Below, in pieces: positions 1 to 8,597 of a DNA stretch of 64,000 nucleotides. The notes under the pieces were generated by a model. That model did not search any database, had not been told where the DNA came from, and saw only the letters and a list, made by a program, of their open reading frames with translations. A program made the position numbers and the translations under genes. Source of the stretch: an uncultured Flavobacteriaceae bacterium (GTDB lineage: Bacteria > Bacteroidota > Bacteroidia > Flavobacteriales > Flavobacteriaceae); assembly GCA_947494715.1 (NCBI GenBank), contig CANLWG010000007.1, forward strand, positions 124,001-188,000. Direction: 5' to 3'. Position 1 is the first letter of the stretch; each line of letters begins with the position of its first letter.

Positions 1-1130
1 ACCATGGCAGGATCGAATTCCTTGGAGGACAATCCAAATCGCCCTCCTATTATAGTGGGCATTGCCCTATCGCTTTCGGCAAATGCGGTTACGATATCAA
101 GATATAAAGGCTCACCTGTGCTTCCAGGTTCTTTGGTCCTGTCCAGAACAGCTACTTTTTTTACTGTTTTTGGAAGGGCATCAATAAAATGACTTATAGA
201 GAACGGTCTAAATAGGCGTATGATGATGGCACCAACTTTTTCTCCGTTTTCCATCATTGTGTCCACGACTTCGAGAACCGGACCTTGGCCGGAACCCATA
301 ATAACGATTATCTTTTCGGCTTCCGGGTGGCCTACATAATAGAACAAACTATACCTACGACCGGTGTGCTTGTAGAACTCATCCATCGTATCCTGAACGA
401 TTCCAGGTACTTTATCATAATAGATATTGGAGGCTTCCCTAGCTTGGAAAAAGACATCCGGGTTTTGTGAAGTTCCTCGAACTACGGGATGGTCCGGATC
501 TAGCGATCGCTTTTTATGGGCCATGATTTCATCCTCCGGCATCATGGCCTTTATGATGTCATCAGGTATTGCATCAATTTTGGATATTTCATGGGAGGTT
601 CTAAAACCGTCAAAAATGTTCAAAAAAGGTACCCTCGACTTTAAGGTGGCTACTTGGGCAATCAAAGCGAAGTCCATAGCTTCCTGTACGGAACCTCCAA
701 AGAGCATGGAGAATCCAGTCTGTCTTGCGGCCATGACATCGGAATGATCTCCAAAAATGGAAAGTGCATGTGTGGCCACGGTCCTTGCGGCTACATGGAT
801 AACGTTGGGAAGCAATTCCCCTGCTATTTTAAACATATTAGGTATCATCAATAGCAACCCCTGTGATGCGGTAAATGTTGTCGTCAAGGCACCGGCCTGC
901 AAAGCCCCGTGTACAGCTCCGGAAGCACCGCCCTCACTCTGCATTTCCACGATTCGTGGTATGTTGTCCCATATATTTTTTTCACCATTGGAACTGAACA
1001 CATCTACGTGCTCGCCCATAGGGGAAGCGGGGGTAATGGGATAAATGGCGCAAACTTCATTGGTCTTGTGGGCAATTCTTGCAACGGCCTCATTCGCATC
1101 GCAAATGAGTTTTGGGAAATCTTTTTTCAT
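1..1130 (-). CDS. nifJ: Pyruvate:ferredoxin (flavodoxin) oxidoreductase, N-terminal part (runs off left edge)
   Basis: Oxidatively decarboxylates pyruvate to acetyl-CoA and reduces ferredoxin. Reading the minus strand from the ATG at 1130-1128 gives an open frame of about 376 codons to the window edge. It starts MKKDFPKLICDANEAVARIA and contains the YPITPASPMGE motif of the PFOR pyrimidine-binding domain, then QSEGGASGAVHGAL and TFTASQGLLLMIPNMFKIAGE, all typical of NifJ domain I. The full family is near 1,170-1,200 residues, so about two thirds is missing here. It lies downstream of the ferredoxin gene on the same strand, but a terminator and its own promoter separate them. No frameshift is seen in the visible part. 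Confidence 0.93.
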   Translation of the reverse strand, partial: MKKDFPKLICDANEAVARIAHKTNEVCAIYPITPASPMGEHVDVFSSNGEKNIWDNIPRIVEMQSEGGASGAVHGALQAGALTTTFTASQGLLLMIPNMFKIAGELLPNVIHVAARTVATHALSIFGDHSDVMAARQTGFSMLFGGSVQEAMDFALIAQVATLKSRVPFLNIFDGFRTSHEISKIDAIPDDIIKAMMPEDEIMAHKKRSLDPDHPVVRGTSQNPDVFFQAREASNIYYDKVPGIVQDTMDEFYKHTGRRYSLFYYVGHPEAEKIIVIMGSGQGPVLEVVDTMMENGEKVGAIIIRLFRPFSISHFIDALPKTVKKVAVLDRTKEPGSTGEPLYLDIVTAFAESDRAMPTIIGGRFGLSSKEFDPAM

Positions 1131-1232
1131 CTTGGATAGCTTGTATTATAATACCGGGTTATGTAAAAAGGTGGGTACTTCATTGTACGCAATACACTTC
1201 TTACAATGGTACAGGATTCCTAATAATTTCTA

Positions 1233-1275
1233 TAAAAATAATGAGCGTAGTGCTCTCATAATATGATATTTATCA
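1233..1275 (-). promoter_or_regulatory. nifJ promoter with Crp/Fnr-like operator
   Basis: The palindrome TGAT-ATTT-ATCA lies at 1264-1275. On the minus strand, 23 bp further on, TATTTTTA (1240-1233) matches the Bacteroidota -7 element TAnnTTTG in 7 of 8 positions. No TTG -33 box is evident, as expected if an activator is needed. The same layout recurs at five other promoters in the window. The predicted 5' UTR is about 100 nt. Confidence 0.6.
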
Positions 1276-1311
1276 GGAAAACAGTTTGGATATCCCCGCA
1301 TTGGGAACAAC

Positions 1312-1350
1312 AAAAAACCACCATCGACACTATCAGATCGATGGTGGTTT
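1312..1350 (-). terminator. Rho-independent terminator after ferredoxin gene
   Basis: A 13-bp perfect stem (1315-1327 with 1338-1350) with a 10-nt loop is followed, on the minus strand, by a run of T. It lies 75 bp beyond the ferredoxin stop and separates that gene from nifJ. Confidence 0.8.
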
Positions 1351-1424
1351 CATGACATCATGTCAACTAACTAGAACGTTAAATTTGGAATGGCAAAACT
1401 TGGAAGACTCTTTTGGCAAAGAAG

Positions 1425-1778
1425 TTATTCATCATATAACCAAGCCTTCTTCGCCAACAGTTGTTCTTCCGTTTCAACATGATTGTCATCGGGCACACAA
1501 CAGTCCACTGGACAAACAGAGGCACATTGTGGCTCATCATGAAATCCTTCACATTCCGTACACTTATCCGGTACAATAAAATAGAATTCCTCGGATATAG
1601 GTTCGTTTTCGGCATCGGCGTCAACCTCTTCCCCGTTAGAGGGCAAGGTAACCATGCCGTTCAATTCGGTTTCATCCGCATAGGACCACTCTTCATCGGG
1701 TTCGTAGATTGCCGTATTTGGACATTCTGAAATACAGGCATCACAGTTAATGCATTCGTCTGTTATAATGATAGCCAT
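1425..1778 (-). CDS. 2[4Fe-4S] ferredoxin, Alvin-like with acidic insert
   Basis: Small electron carrier, the likely partner of the flanking NifJ and KorAB enzymes. The first cluster motif is CINCDACISECP near residues 9-20. The second is C-x2-C-x8-C-x3-CP near the C-terminal half (CTECEGFHDEPQCASVCP); the eight-residue insertion between Cys 2 and Cys 3 marks the Allochromatium-type subfamily. A very acidic stretch of about 45 residues separates the clusters, making the protein 117 residues instead of about 80. It is divergent from korAB, sharing one operator, and is followed by a terminator. Confidence 0.9.
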   Translation of the reverse strand: MAIIITDECINCDACISECPNTAIYEPDEEWSYADETELNGMVTLPSNGEEVDADAENEPISEEFYFIVPDKCTECEGFHDEPQCASVCPVDCCVPDDNHVETEEQLLAKKAWLYDE

Positions 1779-1806
1779 TTTTCTCTGTTTTTAGCATTAA
1801 GATGTG

Positions 1807-1880
1807 TAAATTTAGGGGTATACTTATGGGGAATTAATGATAAAAATCATATTTCCAGGAAAAGGGCGAGATTATTTTTG
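1807..1880. promoter_or_regulatory. Divergent ferredoxin/korAB promoter sharing one Crp/Fnr-like operator
   Basis: The palindrome TGAT-AAAA-ATCA at 1838-1849 serves both directions. Rightwards, TATTTTTG (1873-1880, an exact TAnnTTTG) lies 23 bp away and 35 bp before the korA ATG. Leftwards, TAAATTTA (1814-1807 on minus) also lies exactly 23 bp away and about 28 bp before the ferredoxin ATG. Neither side has a clear -33 TTG. The predicted operator centre is near -41.5 for both transcripts, the class II activator position of Crp/Fnr proteins. Confidence 0.65.
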
Positions 1881-1915
1881 AGTGTTATTTATTAACCTGT
1901 TTTTACTTTTTTCGT

Positions 1916-3787
1916 ATGGCCAAAAAGCCTCTTATATTTGAATACGCTGACCAAAAGAATGAAGTTTTGGAAGCCGTGGTGGTCCGTTTCGTTGGTGACT
2001 CCGGAGATGGTATGCAATTGACCGGAACCCAGTTTTCGGATACTTCGGCCATGTTCGGTAATGATGTGGCTACTTTTCCCAATTACCCCGCCGAAATTAG
2101 GGCTCCCCAGGGGAGTCTGTACGGCGTTTCCGGTTTTCAGGTACATATCGGGAGTATCGAGGTCAATACACCGGGGGACAATGTGGATTTGCTGGTGGCC
2201 ATGAATCCCGCAGGCCTAAAGACCAATCTGTATGCGGTAAAGCCGGGACATACCATTATTGTAGATACGGATTCCTTTAGCCGAAAGAATCTGGAAAAGG
2301 CAAAATATGAAACCAATCCTTTGGAAGATGGAAGCTTGGAAAATTATAGGGTCATAGAGGTGGCCATGACTTCATTGACCAAAGAGACGCTAAAGGATCT
2401 TGCAGGCATTGATAACAAAAGTATTACCCGGAGCAAGAATATGTTCGCGCTGGGCATGGTGTATTGGATGTACCATCGTTCCCCGGAACACACTATCAAT
2501 TTTTTAAACCGGAAATTCAAGGATAAACCGTTAATCGCCGAAGCCAATACCAAGGTACTTAACTCCGGCTACTATTTTGCCGAGACCTTGGAACTCATTC
2601 CCAATGCGTATACCATTGCCCCTGCTAAAATGCCTGCGGGCACTTATCGGATATTGTTGGGCAATACCGCCACTGCCTGGGGGTTTTTGGCGGCAGCCGA
2701 GAAGTCCGATTTGGATCTGTTCCTGGGGTCGTACCCTATTACTCCGGCTTCCGATATTTTGCACGAACTGGTAAAGCATAAGCATTTTGGTGTGAAAACA
2801 CTGCAAGCGGAAGATGAAATTGCGGGAATCACCTCGGCCATAGGGGCATCCTTTGCGGGAAACTTGGCCATTACCACAACTTCCGGTCCAGGTCTTGCCC
2901 TAAAGGGGGAAGCTTTGGGCCTGGCCATGATGGTAGAACTCCCTTTGGTAGTAGTGAATGTGCAACGGGGCGGCCCTTCTACAGGGTTGCCTACAAAAAC
3001 GGAACAGTCGGATCTGTTGCAGGCCATGTATGGCCGCAACGGGGAAAGTCCGCTCATTGTAATTGCCGCGAGCACCCCGGCCAATTGCTTCGATTTTGCC
3101 TATGAAGCCGCAAAATTGACCTTGGAACATATGACCCCGGTAATTTTATTGACGGATGGTTATATCGCCAACGGATCGGCACCGTGGAAAATCAAGACCA
3201 TTGCCGAAATGCCCGAGATTAAAAGCAATAAGGTGGAAGAAGTTAAAGAAAATTGGCATCCTTATGATAGGAATCAGGACACCTTGGCGCGGAATTGGGC
3301 CATACCCGGAACAGAAGGTCTTGAGCACCGTATTGGTGGTTTGGAAAAGGACCGCATTACTGGAAACGTTTCCTATGTACCGGAAAACCATGGGTACATG
3401 ACCAAAATACGATCTGAGAAAATAAAACGGGTCAAAAATTTTATCCCGGAATTGAAGACAGAATTTGCCGATTCTGGAGACCTATTGGTCATTGGTTGGG
3501 GGGGCACCTATGGTTCCTTACATACCGCTATAAAGCAATTGCATGGCGAAGGCCATACGGATATCGGCCTGGCCCATTTTAACTACATTAATCCGTTGCC
3601 CGGAAATACGGGAGAAGTCCTTAAAAGGTTCGATAAAATCGTAGTCTGTGAATTAAACAATGGTCAATTTGCTAAAGTGCTGCGGATCAATTTCGATGGA
3701 TTTAAGTTTTTACAGTTCAACAAGATCCAGGGATTGCCCTTTGGAAATGATGAACTGATACAGAAGTTTAAACAACTCATACAATAA
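1916..3787 (+). CDS. korA: 2-oxoacid (2-oxoglutarate):ferredoxin oxidoreductase, fused gamma-alpha subunit
   Basis: Large subunit of an enzyme that decarboxylates a 2-oxoacid, probably 2-oxoglutarate, to its acyl-CoA with ferredoxin as acceptor. The N-terminal gamma domain has VRFVGDSGDGMQLTG (residues 24-37). The alpha domain begins near residue 250 with SYPITPASDILHEL (about 272-285). EDEIAGITSAIGASFAG and TTTSGPGLALKGEALGLAMM follow, typical of KorA. At 623 residues it is the usual length for the fused form. The korB start lies 2 bp after this stop, so the two are one operon. 2-oxoglutarate specificity is inferred from family resemblance. Confidence 0.92.
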   Translation: MAKKPLIFEYADQKNEVLEAVVVRFVGDSGDGMQLTGTQFSDTSAMFGNDVATFPNYPAEIRAPQGSLYGVSGFQVHIGSIEVNTPGDNVDLLVAMNPAGLKTNLYAVKPGHTIIVDTDSFSRKNLEKAKYETNPLEDGSLENYRVIEVAMTSLTKETLKDLAGIDNKSITRSKNMFALGMVYWMYHRSPEHTINFLNRKFKDKPLIAEANTKVLNSGYYFAETLELIPNAYTIAPAKMPAGTYRILLGNTATAWGFLAAAEKSDLDLFLGSYPITPASDILHELVKHKHFGVKTLQAEDEIAGITSAIGASFAGNLAITTTSGPGLALKGEALGLAMMVELPLVVVNVQRGGPSTGLPTKTEQSDLLQAMYGRNGESPLIVIAASTPANCFDFAYEAAKLTLEHMTPVILLTDGYIANGSAPWKIKTIAEMPEIKSNKVEEVKENWHPYDRNQDTLARNWAIPGTEGLEHRIGGLEKDRITGNVSYVPENHGYMTKIRSEKIKRVKNFIPELKTEFADSGDLLVIGWGGTYGSLHTAIKQLHGEGHTDIGLAHFNYINPLPGNTGEVLKRFDKIVVCELNNGQFAKVLRINFDGFKFLQFNKIQGLPFGNDELIQKFKQLIQ

Positions 3788-3789
3788 CC

Positions 3790-4803
3790 ATGGAAACAGC
3801 TGCTCTAAAAAAATATACGTTCAAGGATTTTGCAAGTGATCAAGAGGTACGATGGTGTCCGGGCTGCGATGACTATGTAATCTTAAGGGCCATGCAAAAG
3901 GCACTTCCGGAAATCGGTGTCAAAAAAGAAGATGTGGTCTTCATTTCGGGTATTGGCTGTTCTTCCCGTTTTCCCTATTATATGGATACCTATGGAATGC
4001 ATAGCATTCATGGACGGGCCCCGGCCATTGCTACAGGTGTAAAACTGGCAAATTCCCAACTGAGTGTTTGGGTCATTACGGGAGATGGAGACAGTATGGC
4101 CATAGGGGGCAATCACCTGATCCACATTCTTCGTAGGAATATCGACCTGAATATTATTCTGTTCAACAATGAGATTTATGGGTTGACCAAAGGTCAGTTT
4201 TCACCAACTTCCCTGGTTGGACAAAAGACAAAATCTTCGCCACATGGGAATACGCAACCCCCATTTTCTACAGGCGAACTGGCCCTGGGTGCCAGGGCAC
4301 GATTTTTTGCCCGGGTAGGGGGGAATACACCCAAGGAGATGACGGACTTGTTTATAGCGGCCGAAAGTTTCAAGGGAACTTCCCTGATCGAGGTATTGCA
4401 GAACTGTCCTATTTTTAATGATGGCTGCTTCTCCCATTTTACCGATAGAAAGGTACGGGAAGACCAACAGTTGTTCGTAGAGCATGGCAAACCGATGATC
4501 TTTGGGAAAGACAAAGATAAAGGATTGGTCCTTAACGGATTGCAGTTGGAAGTAGTTACCTTGGGCGAGAACGGGATTACTCAGGAAGATATTTTGGTAC
4601 ATGATGCCAAGGCCCAGGACACCATACTACATCAAATGTTGGTACGCTTATCCTATCCTTTGGTTACCGGCATCATTCGGAGTTTTGATGATGTAACCTT
4701 GGAAGAACGGGAAGATGCGTTAACGGAACAGGTAAAGGCCAATTCCAATTTTACCAAGGTAAACGACCTTTTCTTTTCCGGGGAAACCTATGAAGTAAAA
4801 TGA
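3790..4803 (+). CDS. korB: 2-oxoacid (2-oxoglutarate):ferredoxin oxidoreductase, beta subunit
   Basis: Thiamine-diphosphate and [4Fe-4S]-binding subunit that pairs with KorA. WCPGC (Cys23, Cys26), GIGCSS (Cys57) and a later NCPIFNDGC segment near residue 205 supply cluster cysteines. GDGDSMAIGGNHL (98-110), followed by LFNNEIYGLTKGQFSPTS, is the ThDP/Mg motif. The 337-residue length is normal. It sits 2 bp after korA and ends tail-to-tail with the gene at 4822. Confidence 0.93.
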   Translation: METAALKKYTFKDFASDQEVRWCPGCDDYVILRAMQKALPEIGVKKEDVVFISGIGCSSRFPYYMDTYGMHSIHGRAPAIATGVKLANSQLSVWVITGDGDSMAIGGNHLIHILRRNIDLNIILFNNEIYGLTKGQFSPTSLVGQKTKSSPHGNTQPPFSTGELALGARARFFARVGGNTPKEMTDLFIAAESFKGTSLIEVLQNCPIFNDGCFSHFTDRKVREDQQLFVEHGKPMIFGKDKDKGLVLNGLQLEVVTLGENGITQEDILVHDAKAQDTILHQMLVRLSYPLVTGIIRSFDDVTLEEREDALTEQVKANSNFTKVNDLFFSGETYEVK

Positions 4804-4821
4804 TTTGAAGGGCCTAGCGGA

Positions 4822-5577
4822 TTATTTAGTGTTCTGTATAAACCGCTCAACAATATCCGCCAAATTTTCCAAATCGCTGGATGTCCTTAATTCAGCGTCA
4901 ATTCTGTTGTCTCCCATAGGTTGTATCCTGTATTCCGGTAAAAGCTCGTGAAAATTTAGATAGACGAATGTGTCCACTATCCTTTCCTTTAAACCATGTG
5001 GCACATTGAACTCCGTAATAATGGATTCTTCAATTCCCAAATGGGTAATTTCGTGGATCAATATAGCTCTAGGATCATCATACTGTTTGAATTTCCCTTC
5101 CGGTGTTGTGTAAAATAGTATTGAGCCCTGATCGGGATCATAACTGCCTCCAGGGCCATATAAGGTTAAGGTCACCCGATACTTTTCGAAAATATTAAAA
5201 TTCCACCCTCTATCTCCTTGACTAATATAATCGATCATGCGATTAACTCGTGGCAGCGCATTTTGAATTTTTTCATATCCTTTTTTATAATCGGATTCCG
5301 AGTAAACATCCTTCTTCATAAATGCTTCGAGCAAACCGTAATGTTCACTTGTTAGATGACCTTCTCTTGACTTATGTATAAGGTCATCAATAACATCCCC
5401 GCTTGGAAGACCGATGTCATACCCATATTGGTCATAAAACTCGATATCCTGAATAATCGTCCATAAGTAACTGGTCTCCTCATCTACTGTTGGAATATGA
5501 ACTTCTATTCTTTTATGATTCTGGAAGTTGAATGAAACCGTAAGACATAGTACTAGTAAAAGAGACAACTTGCCCAT
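4822..5577 (-). CDS. Exported protein with HExxH zinc-peptidase-like motif
   Basis: Unrecognised exported protein, about 251 residues. An in-frame upstream start at 5697 would overlap the next gene and bury the signal sequence. I prefer the ATG at 5577, which gives MGKLSLLLVLCLTVSFNFQ, a clear signal peptide. The sequence AILIHEITHLGIEES holds an HEITH zinc-binding motif, with a downstream Glu in the following helix, consistent with a gluzincin-like or degenerate metallopeptidase. No family is assigned. It overlaps nothing with this start and is the last gene of the minus-strand accessory array, facing korB. Confidence 0.7.
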   Translation of the reverse strand: MGKLSLLLVLCLTVSFNFQNHKRIEVHIPTVDEETSYLWTIIQDIEFYDQYGYDIGLPSGDVIDDLIHKSREGHLTSEHYGLLEAFMKKDVYSESDYKKGYEKIQNALPRVNRMIDYISQGDRGWNFNIFEKYRVTLTLYGPGGSYDPDQGSILFYTTPEGKFKQYDDPRAILIHEITHLGIEESIITEFNVPHGLKERIVDTFVYLNFHELLPEYRIQPMGDNRIDAELRTSSDLENLADIVERFIQNTK

Positions 5578-5671
5578 TGCATGAAAATGGTTTGGTATAT
5601 AGCAAGTAGAACCGAGGAAAGCACAGAACACCTTAACTGTCATATACCGCATTGTTTGTAATTTTCGTTCT

Positions 5672-6238
5672 TCAATAGTATTTCTCAATTCCTCCAAACC
5701 CCTTTATTAGTTTGTTTTCCTTTGTTTTGGCAATGAAATTCAACAACCGTTTTTGGAACTCCACCGGGCGCTTTCGGGCAGAATCAATGTAGGCGATCCG
5801 TATTCTCTTATACGGATCGGACAGTTTTTGATAATTTTCCCAGGCCCTCCTGTCTTTTCGTATTTGGTCCAATATGTCCGAAGGAAATTCAAATTCCTGA
5901 TCAATTATGGCCCCGACGCCTTCCTTGATCGAAGAGTGAATCCTATTTTCCTTGAACAGCCATTTTAACCTTTCTTTATTGGCTTGGGAATAACTGCTTT
6001 TAGGTCGTCTTTTGGTAAACCGCTGCATGGTGTGGTCGGCATCAAGGGATTTTACCGTACTATCGATCCAGCCGAAACACAAAGCTTCTTCTACCGCTGT
6101 GTTATATTCAATTCTAGGTTTTCCTGAAGATTTTTTAGGATACACCAACCAAATATCGTTCTTTTTGTCAAAGTTTTTCTGAAGCCATTTCCTCCATGCT
6201 CTTCTGTCTGTAAGATATAGGGTATCCAGTTCTTTCAT
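5672..6238 (-). CDS. YdeI/OmpD-associated (OmdA) family protein
   Basis: Matches the YdeI family by its N-terminus (LTDRRAWRKWLQKNFDKKNDIWLVYPKK), EEALCFGWIDSTVKSLDADHTMQRFTKRRPKSSYS and the C-terminal region with YIDSARKRPVEFQKRLLNFI. Length 188 residues is typical. Some members are linked to peptide or bacteriocin resistance in enterobacteria, but the molecular function is not established. It is a stand-alone gene in the accessory array, with an intergenic repeat upstream. Confidence 0.85.
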   Translation of the reverse strand: MKELDTLYLTDRRAWRKWLQKNFDKKNDIWLVYPKKSSGKPRIEYNTAVEEALCFGWIDSTVKSLDADHTMQRFTKRRPKSSYSQANKERLKWLFKENRIHSSIKEGVGAIIDQEFEFPSDILDQIRKDRRAWENYQKLSDPYKRIRIAYIDSARKRPVEFQKRLLNFIAKTKENKLIKGFGGIEKYY

Positions 6239-6405
6239 TTTTATAGTACCACTTATATGGCCCCTGCCAAAATATCATTTTTTAGTCAAAAGATTACCCC
6301 ATAATTGGTGCTCCAAGAACGAAAACCACAAAAGCCCTAGAGAAACCCAGCACATTGGAAAAGACGAAGAATACCGCTTTTTATAGGAGGTTTTGTTGAG
6401 CAATG
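6239..6405 (-). repeat. Intergenic array repeat (spacer after RelE-like gene)
   Basis: This spacer starts right after the toxin stop with GCTCAAC (RYYYAAC core) and continues CTCCTATAAAAAGC (minus strand; plus strand 6376-6390), a block also found at 9594-9607 and 12506-12519. A second block at 6276-6310 (plus strand) is repeated at 7060-7093. It may be an attC-like or other mobile intergenic repeat. Confidence 0.5.
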
Positions 6406-6720
6406 TTATTTTTTATTCTGTAAAACTTTCAAAAGCTTTTTTGGATCCTGTCGATTGTCCCAAAAAGCGTAGATGATAATTTGCTCTTCGTTGACTTTGT
6501 AATAGATACTGAAATTTCCCAGCGATGCTACTCTCGTGTCTTCAAAATCGGTCAACTTGTAGATAAATGGGGTTTTGGAAATTTGTTTGATTCTTTCGGC
6601 AACTAATTCAATCAATTTTTTTGAATATGAATTGGACTTATTCCTTTTCACCCAATATTCTAAGATTCCGACAAATTGAAGGTCGGCCGTCCTAGTCCAG
6701 ACTACATTTCGTCTAGCCAT
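6406..6720 (-). CDS. RelE/ParE-family toxin
   Basis: Type II toxin, 104 residues. The fold signature is visible: VVWTRTADLQFVGILEYWVKRN at the N-terminus, then KKLIELVAERIKQISKTPFIYKLTDFEDTRVASLGNFSIYYKV and EEQIIIYAFWDNRQDP at the end. ParE members poison gyrase and RelE members cleave mRNA on the ribosome; the sequence alone does not decide, although the long N-terminal helix favours ParE. Its start overlaps the end of the antitoxin gene by 19 bp, the usual translational coupling. Confidence 0.85.
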   Translation of the reverse strand: MARRNVVWTRTADLQFVGILEYWVKRNKSNSYSKKLIELVAERIKQISKTPFIYKLTDFEDTRVASLGNFSIYYKVNEEQIIIYAFWDNRQDPKKLLKVLQNKK

Positions 6721-6944
6721 TCAAGATTGCGTTTATCCATGGCTTCTTGCGAAATTAATCTGCCATTCCGAATGTCGTTTTCGCTCATTTCCAACATTGC
6801 CTTTTGTTCATCCGTCAATTCCACGATATCTGACTCCGATGCACTTGACGTAATCAGTTTATCTAGAGCTTCCAAAAAATCCTTGTTTTTTATGGATAGA
6901 ATTTTATCTATCAATCCGTTTCTTATTTTATCAACCGTTGCCAT
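6702..6944 (-). CDS. Antitoxin partner of the RelE/ParE toxin
   Basis: Eighty-residue acidic protein directly upstream of, and overlapping, the toxin gene. The N-terminal half is predicted helical (IRNGLIDKILSIKNKDFLEALDKLI). The C-terminal half (EQKAMLEMSENDIRNGRLISQEAMDKRNLEWLDEM) is the kind of extended tail that wraps around a ParE/RelE toxin. No clear DNA-binding motif is recognised. The assignment rests on position, size and the tail. Confidence 0.75.
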   Translation of the reverse strand: MATVDKIRNGLIDKILSIKNKDFLEALDKLITSSASESDIVELTDEQKAMLEMSENDIRNGRLISQEAMDKRNLEWLDEM

Positions 6945-7188
6945 TATTGTTCATTTAGTAATCATAAATATCCGAAATTTTATCCAGTCTCACTAAAATT
7001 GCCCAACCCAACCCAGGGATATAATTATTTACCCCTTTATTGGATTCCTATCAAAATACCATTTTTTAGTCAAAAGATAATCTCATAATTGGTAGACCAA
7101 GCTAAAAGGTCAAGGAGAGACCAAGGGTATTGGACAAGGCAACGAAATCGAGGCGATCAAAAGTCGGTTTAGAATGTAGTTTTGGAAA
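6945..7188 (-). repeat. Intergenic array repeat
   Basis: Spacer between the antitoxin and SRPBCC genes. It holds the block at 7060-7093 shared with 6276-6310, a GTTGGGC core (minus strand, near 7000), and a segment around 7120-7145 related to one near 15780-15800 (TCG-C-TCGATTTC pattern). These shared blocks in otherwise unrelated spacers suggest a common repeat family. Confidence 0.45.
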
Positions 7189-7632
7189 TTAGATTGTATC
7201 ATAAGCGGATTCAATAGCTTTTACTAGTTTGGCCAGGCCCTGAGGGGCACTTGTTTCGAAGGCTTGCATACCCTCGGCAAAATCAGCGGATTTTTTACCG
7301 TTCAAACTCAAACGTTGGGTAATTTGAATCCGATTTGAATCTATTGATTCCATAATCATCACATTACAAAAGGCGGCACCGTCCAAGGGCATCTCTATGG
7401 TGGCGGAGTGTTCAGGGTCAAGTTGGGTTATTTTCCAATTATAGGAATCCTGCCCTGGTGTTTTTGTGGCCCCTGAGGTACCTACAGCAAAAGGCCCCTC
7501 GAGTTTTATCCACTCCACTGCATTTCCTTCAAGGCGTTCCCAATTGGATACATCGGTCCAAAACGCCCATGCAAAGGATTTGTCGGAATTACATTCAACC
7601 GAATGTTCAAATTGCCAGGCAGTGTCATCCAT
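7189..7632 (-). CDS. SRPBCC-family (START-like) protein
   Basis: 147-residue protein resembling the polyketide cyclase/dehydrase branch of SRPBCC: WQFEHSVECNSDKSFAWAFWTDVSNWERLEGNAVEWIKLEGPFAVGTSGATKTPGQ is the typical beta1-helix-beta opening, and the long C-terminal helix (TSAPQGLAKLVKAIESAYD) closes the cavity. Such proteins bind small hydrophobic ligands; no ligand can be named. Single-gene unit in the array. Confidence 0.78.
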   Translation of the reverse strand: MDDTAWQFEHSVECNSDKSFAWAFWTDVSNWERLEGNAVEWIKLEGPFAVGTSGATKTPGQDSYNWKITQLDPEHSATIEMPLDGAAFCNVMIMESIDSNRIQITQRLSLNGKKSADFAEGMQAFETSAPQGLAKLVKAIESAYDTI

Positions 7633-8023
7633 GGCCCTACTTTTTATGTTTATAAATCAATCTAATCCTATGATGAAATGATGGTAAAGTTAAGATTTTC
7701 GTATTGGTCGCTTTGTGTTGTTGGCTGTGATGACTTGTAATGTCCCAAATAAAACATTTCTCCGATCCAACGTAAAGTAAAGACCCCCTTGTTGTTAAAA
7801 CCTTCGATCGGGGGAGTAATGGCTAGAGTCCCGTTCCGATTAATGATTTATCATATGCATAGGGTTGAATATTTGCAGAAATGTTCTATGCCCTTAAGGA
7901 TGTATTTAGTATCCATTTTCAAAAGAACATAAATTTTATGATTCTTTTAAAAAGCAGTGATTACTAAATTATTAAATATTGGAACGAGGATATACCTTAT
8001 TGCGCATTTGCTTTTCTCTTCAA
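7633..8023. other. 391-bp spacer without recognisable gene
   Basis: AT-rich spacer between the SRPBCC and VOC genes. I see no ORF above about 40 codons, no RNA gene and no copy of the CTCCTATAAAAAGC block. It probably contains the promoter of the SRPBCC gene and the 3' end of the VOC cassette, but I cannot place them. Confidence 0.4.
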
Positions 8024-8521
8024 TCAATTAGGGGAATGTAACCCCATTTTATTTCCTTCAGAATCAAAAAACATTGCGAAATATCCACTTTCATCGGCAT
8101 GAGGTGTTTTGGGAACAATGATATTCCCGCCGTTTTTCTCTACTTTATCAAGAATTGCCTGAAGGTTGTCCTCACCATTTAGGTATATGGTTACACCATC
8201 TGCCGAAGGTTGAAAACCTTCTCCTTTCATGATAACGCCGGTAACCATCTGTCCTTCATAGGGCAATATGCCCATTTCCATACCTGGCATTTCCATTTTC
8301 TCAATGTTAATATCCAAAATTGCTTGATAAAATTCGATGGCTCGTGAAATGTCCGTTGCTGGAATTTCAAAAATTGAAATATAACTTTTCATGTCTTTTG
8401 CACTTTGATTTAAGGCCGAACCAATCTTTTGTCTTTCTGGTTCAGGTTTATTTTTGTTACTAAAAGCAACAAAGCCTAAGACCGATATTGCTATGGAAAG
8501 ACCAAGTACTGTTCTCTTCAT
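8024..8521 (-). CDS. Exported VOC (glyoxalase/bleomycin-resistance fold) protein
   Basis: Residues 1-22 (MKRTVLGLSIAISVLGFVAF) form a signal peptide or membrane anchor, unusual for this family. The remainder (SYISIFEIPATDISRAIEFYQAILDINIEKMEMPGMEMGIL ... MFFDSEGNKMGLHSPN) is a VOC domain with the usual F-DxEGN-xGL ending. Substrate unknown. It is 76 bp downstream of an AraC-type regulator on the same strand; VOC and AraC genes often travel together, so the two may be one unit. Confidence 0.8.
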   Translation of the reverse strand: MKRTVLGLSIAISVLGFVAFSNKNKPEPERQKIGSALNQSAKDMKSYISIFEIPATDISRAIEFYQAILDINIEKMEMPGMEMGILPYEGQMVTGVIMKGEGFQPSADGVTIYLNGEDNLQAILDKVEKNGGNIIVPKTPHADESGYFAMFFDSEGNKMGLHSPN

Positions 8522-8597
8522 GGTTCTTGATTAAAATGTTGGGACAAAATTAAACTACCGGTGAAAAACAAAATTGTAAAAATGCGACACGCGTATA

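Noticed and set aside
4-1139. Several plus-strand ORFs of 60-106 codons over the first kilobase
   Set aside because: They are shadows of the nifJ reading frame on the minus strand, which has the clear PFOR motifs.
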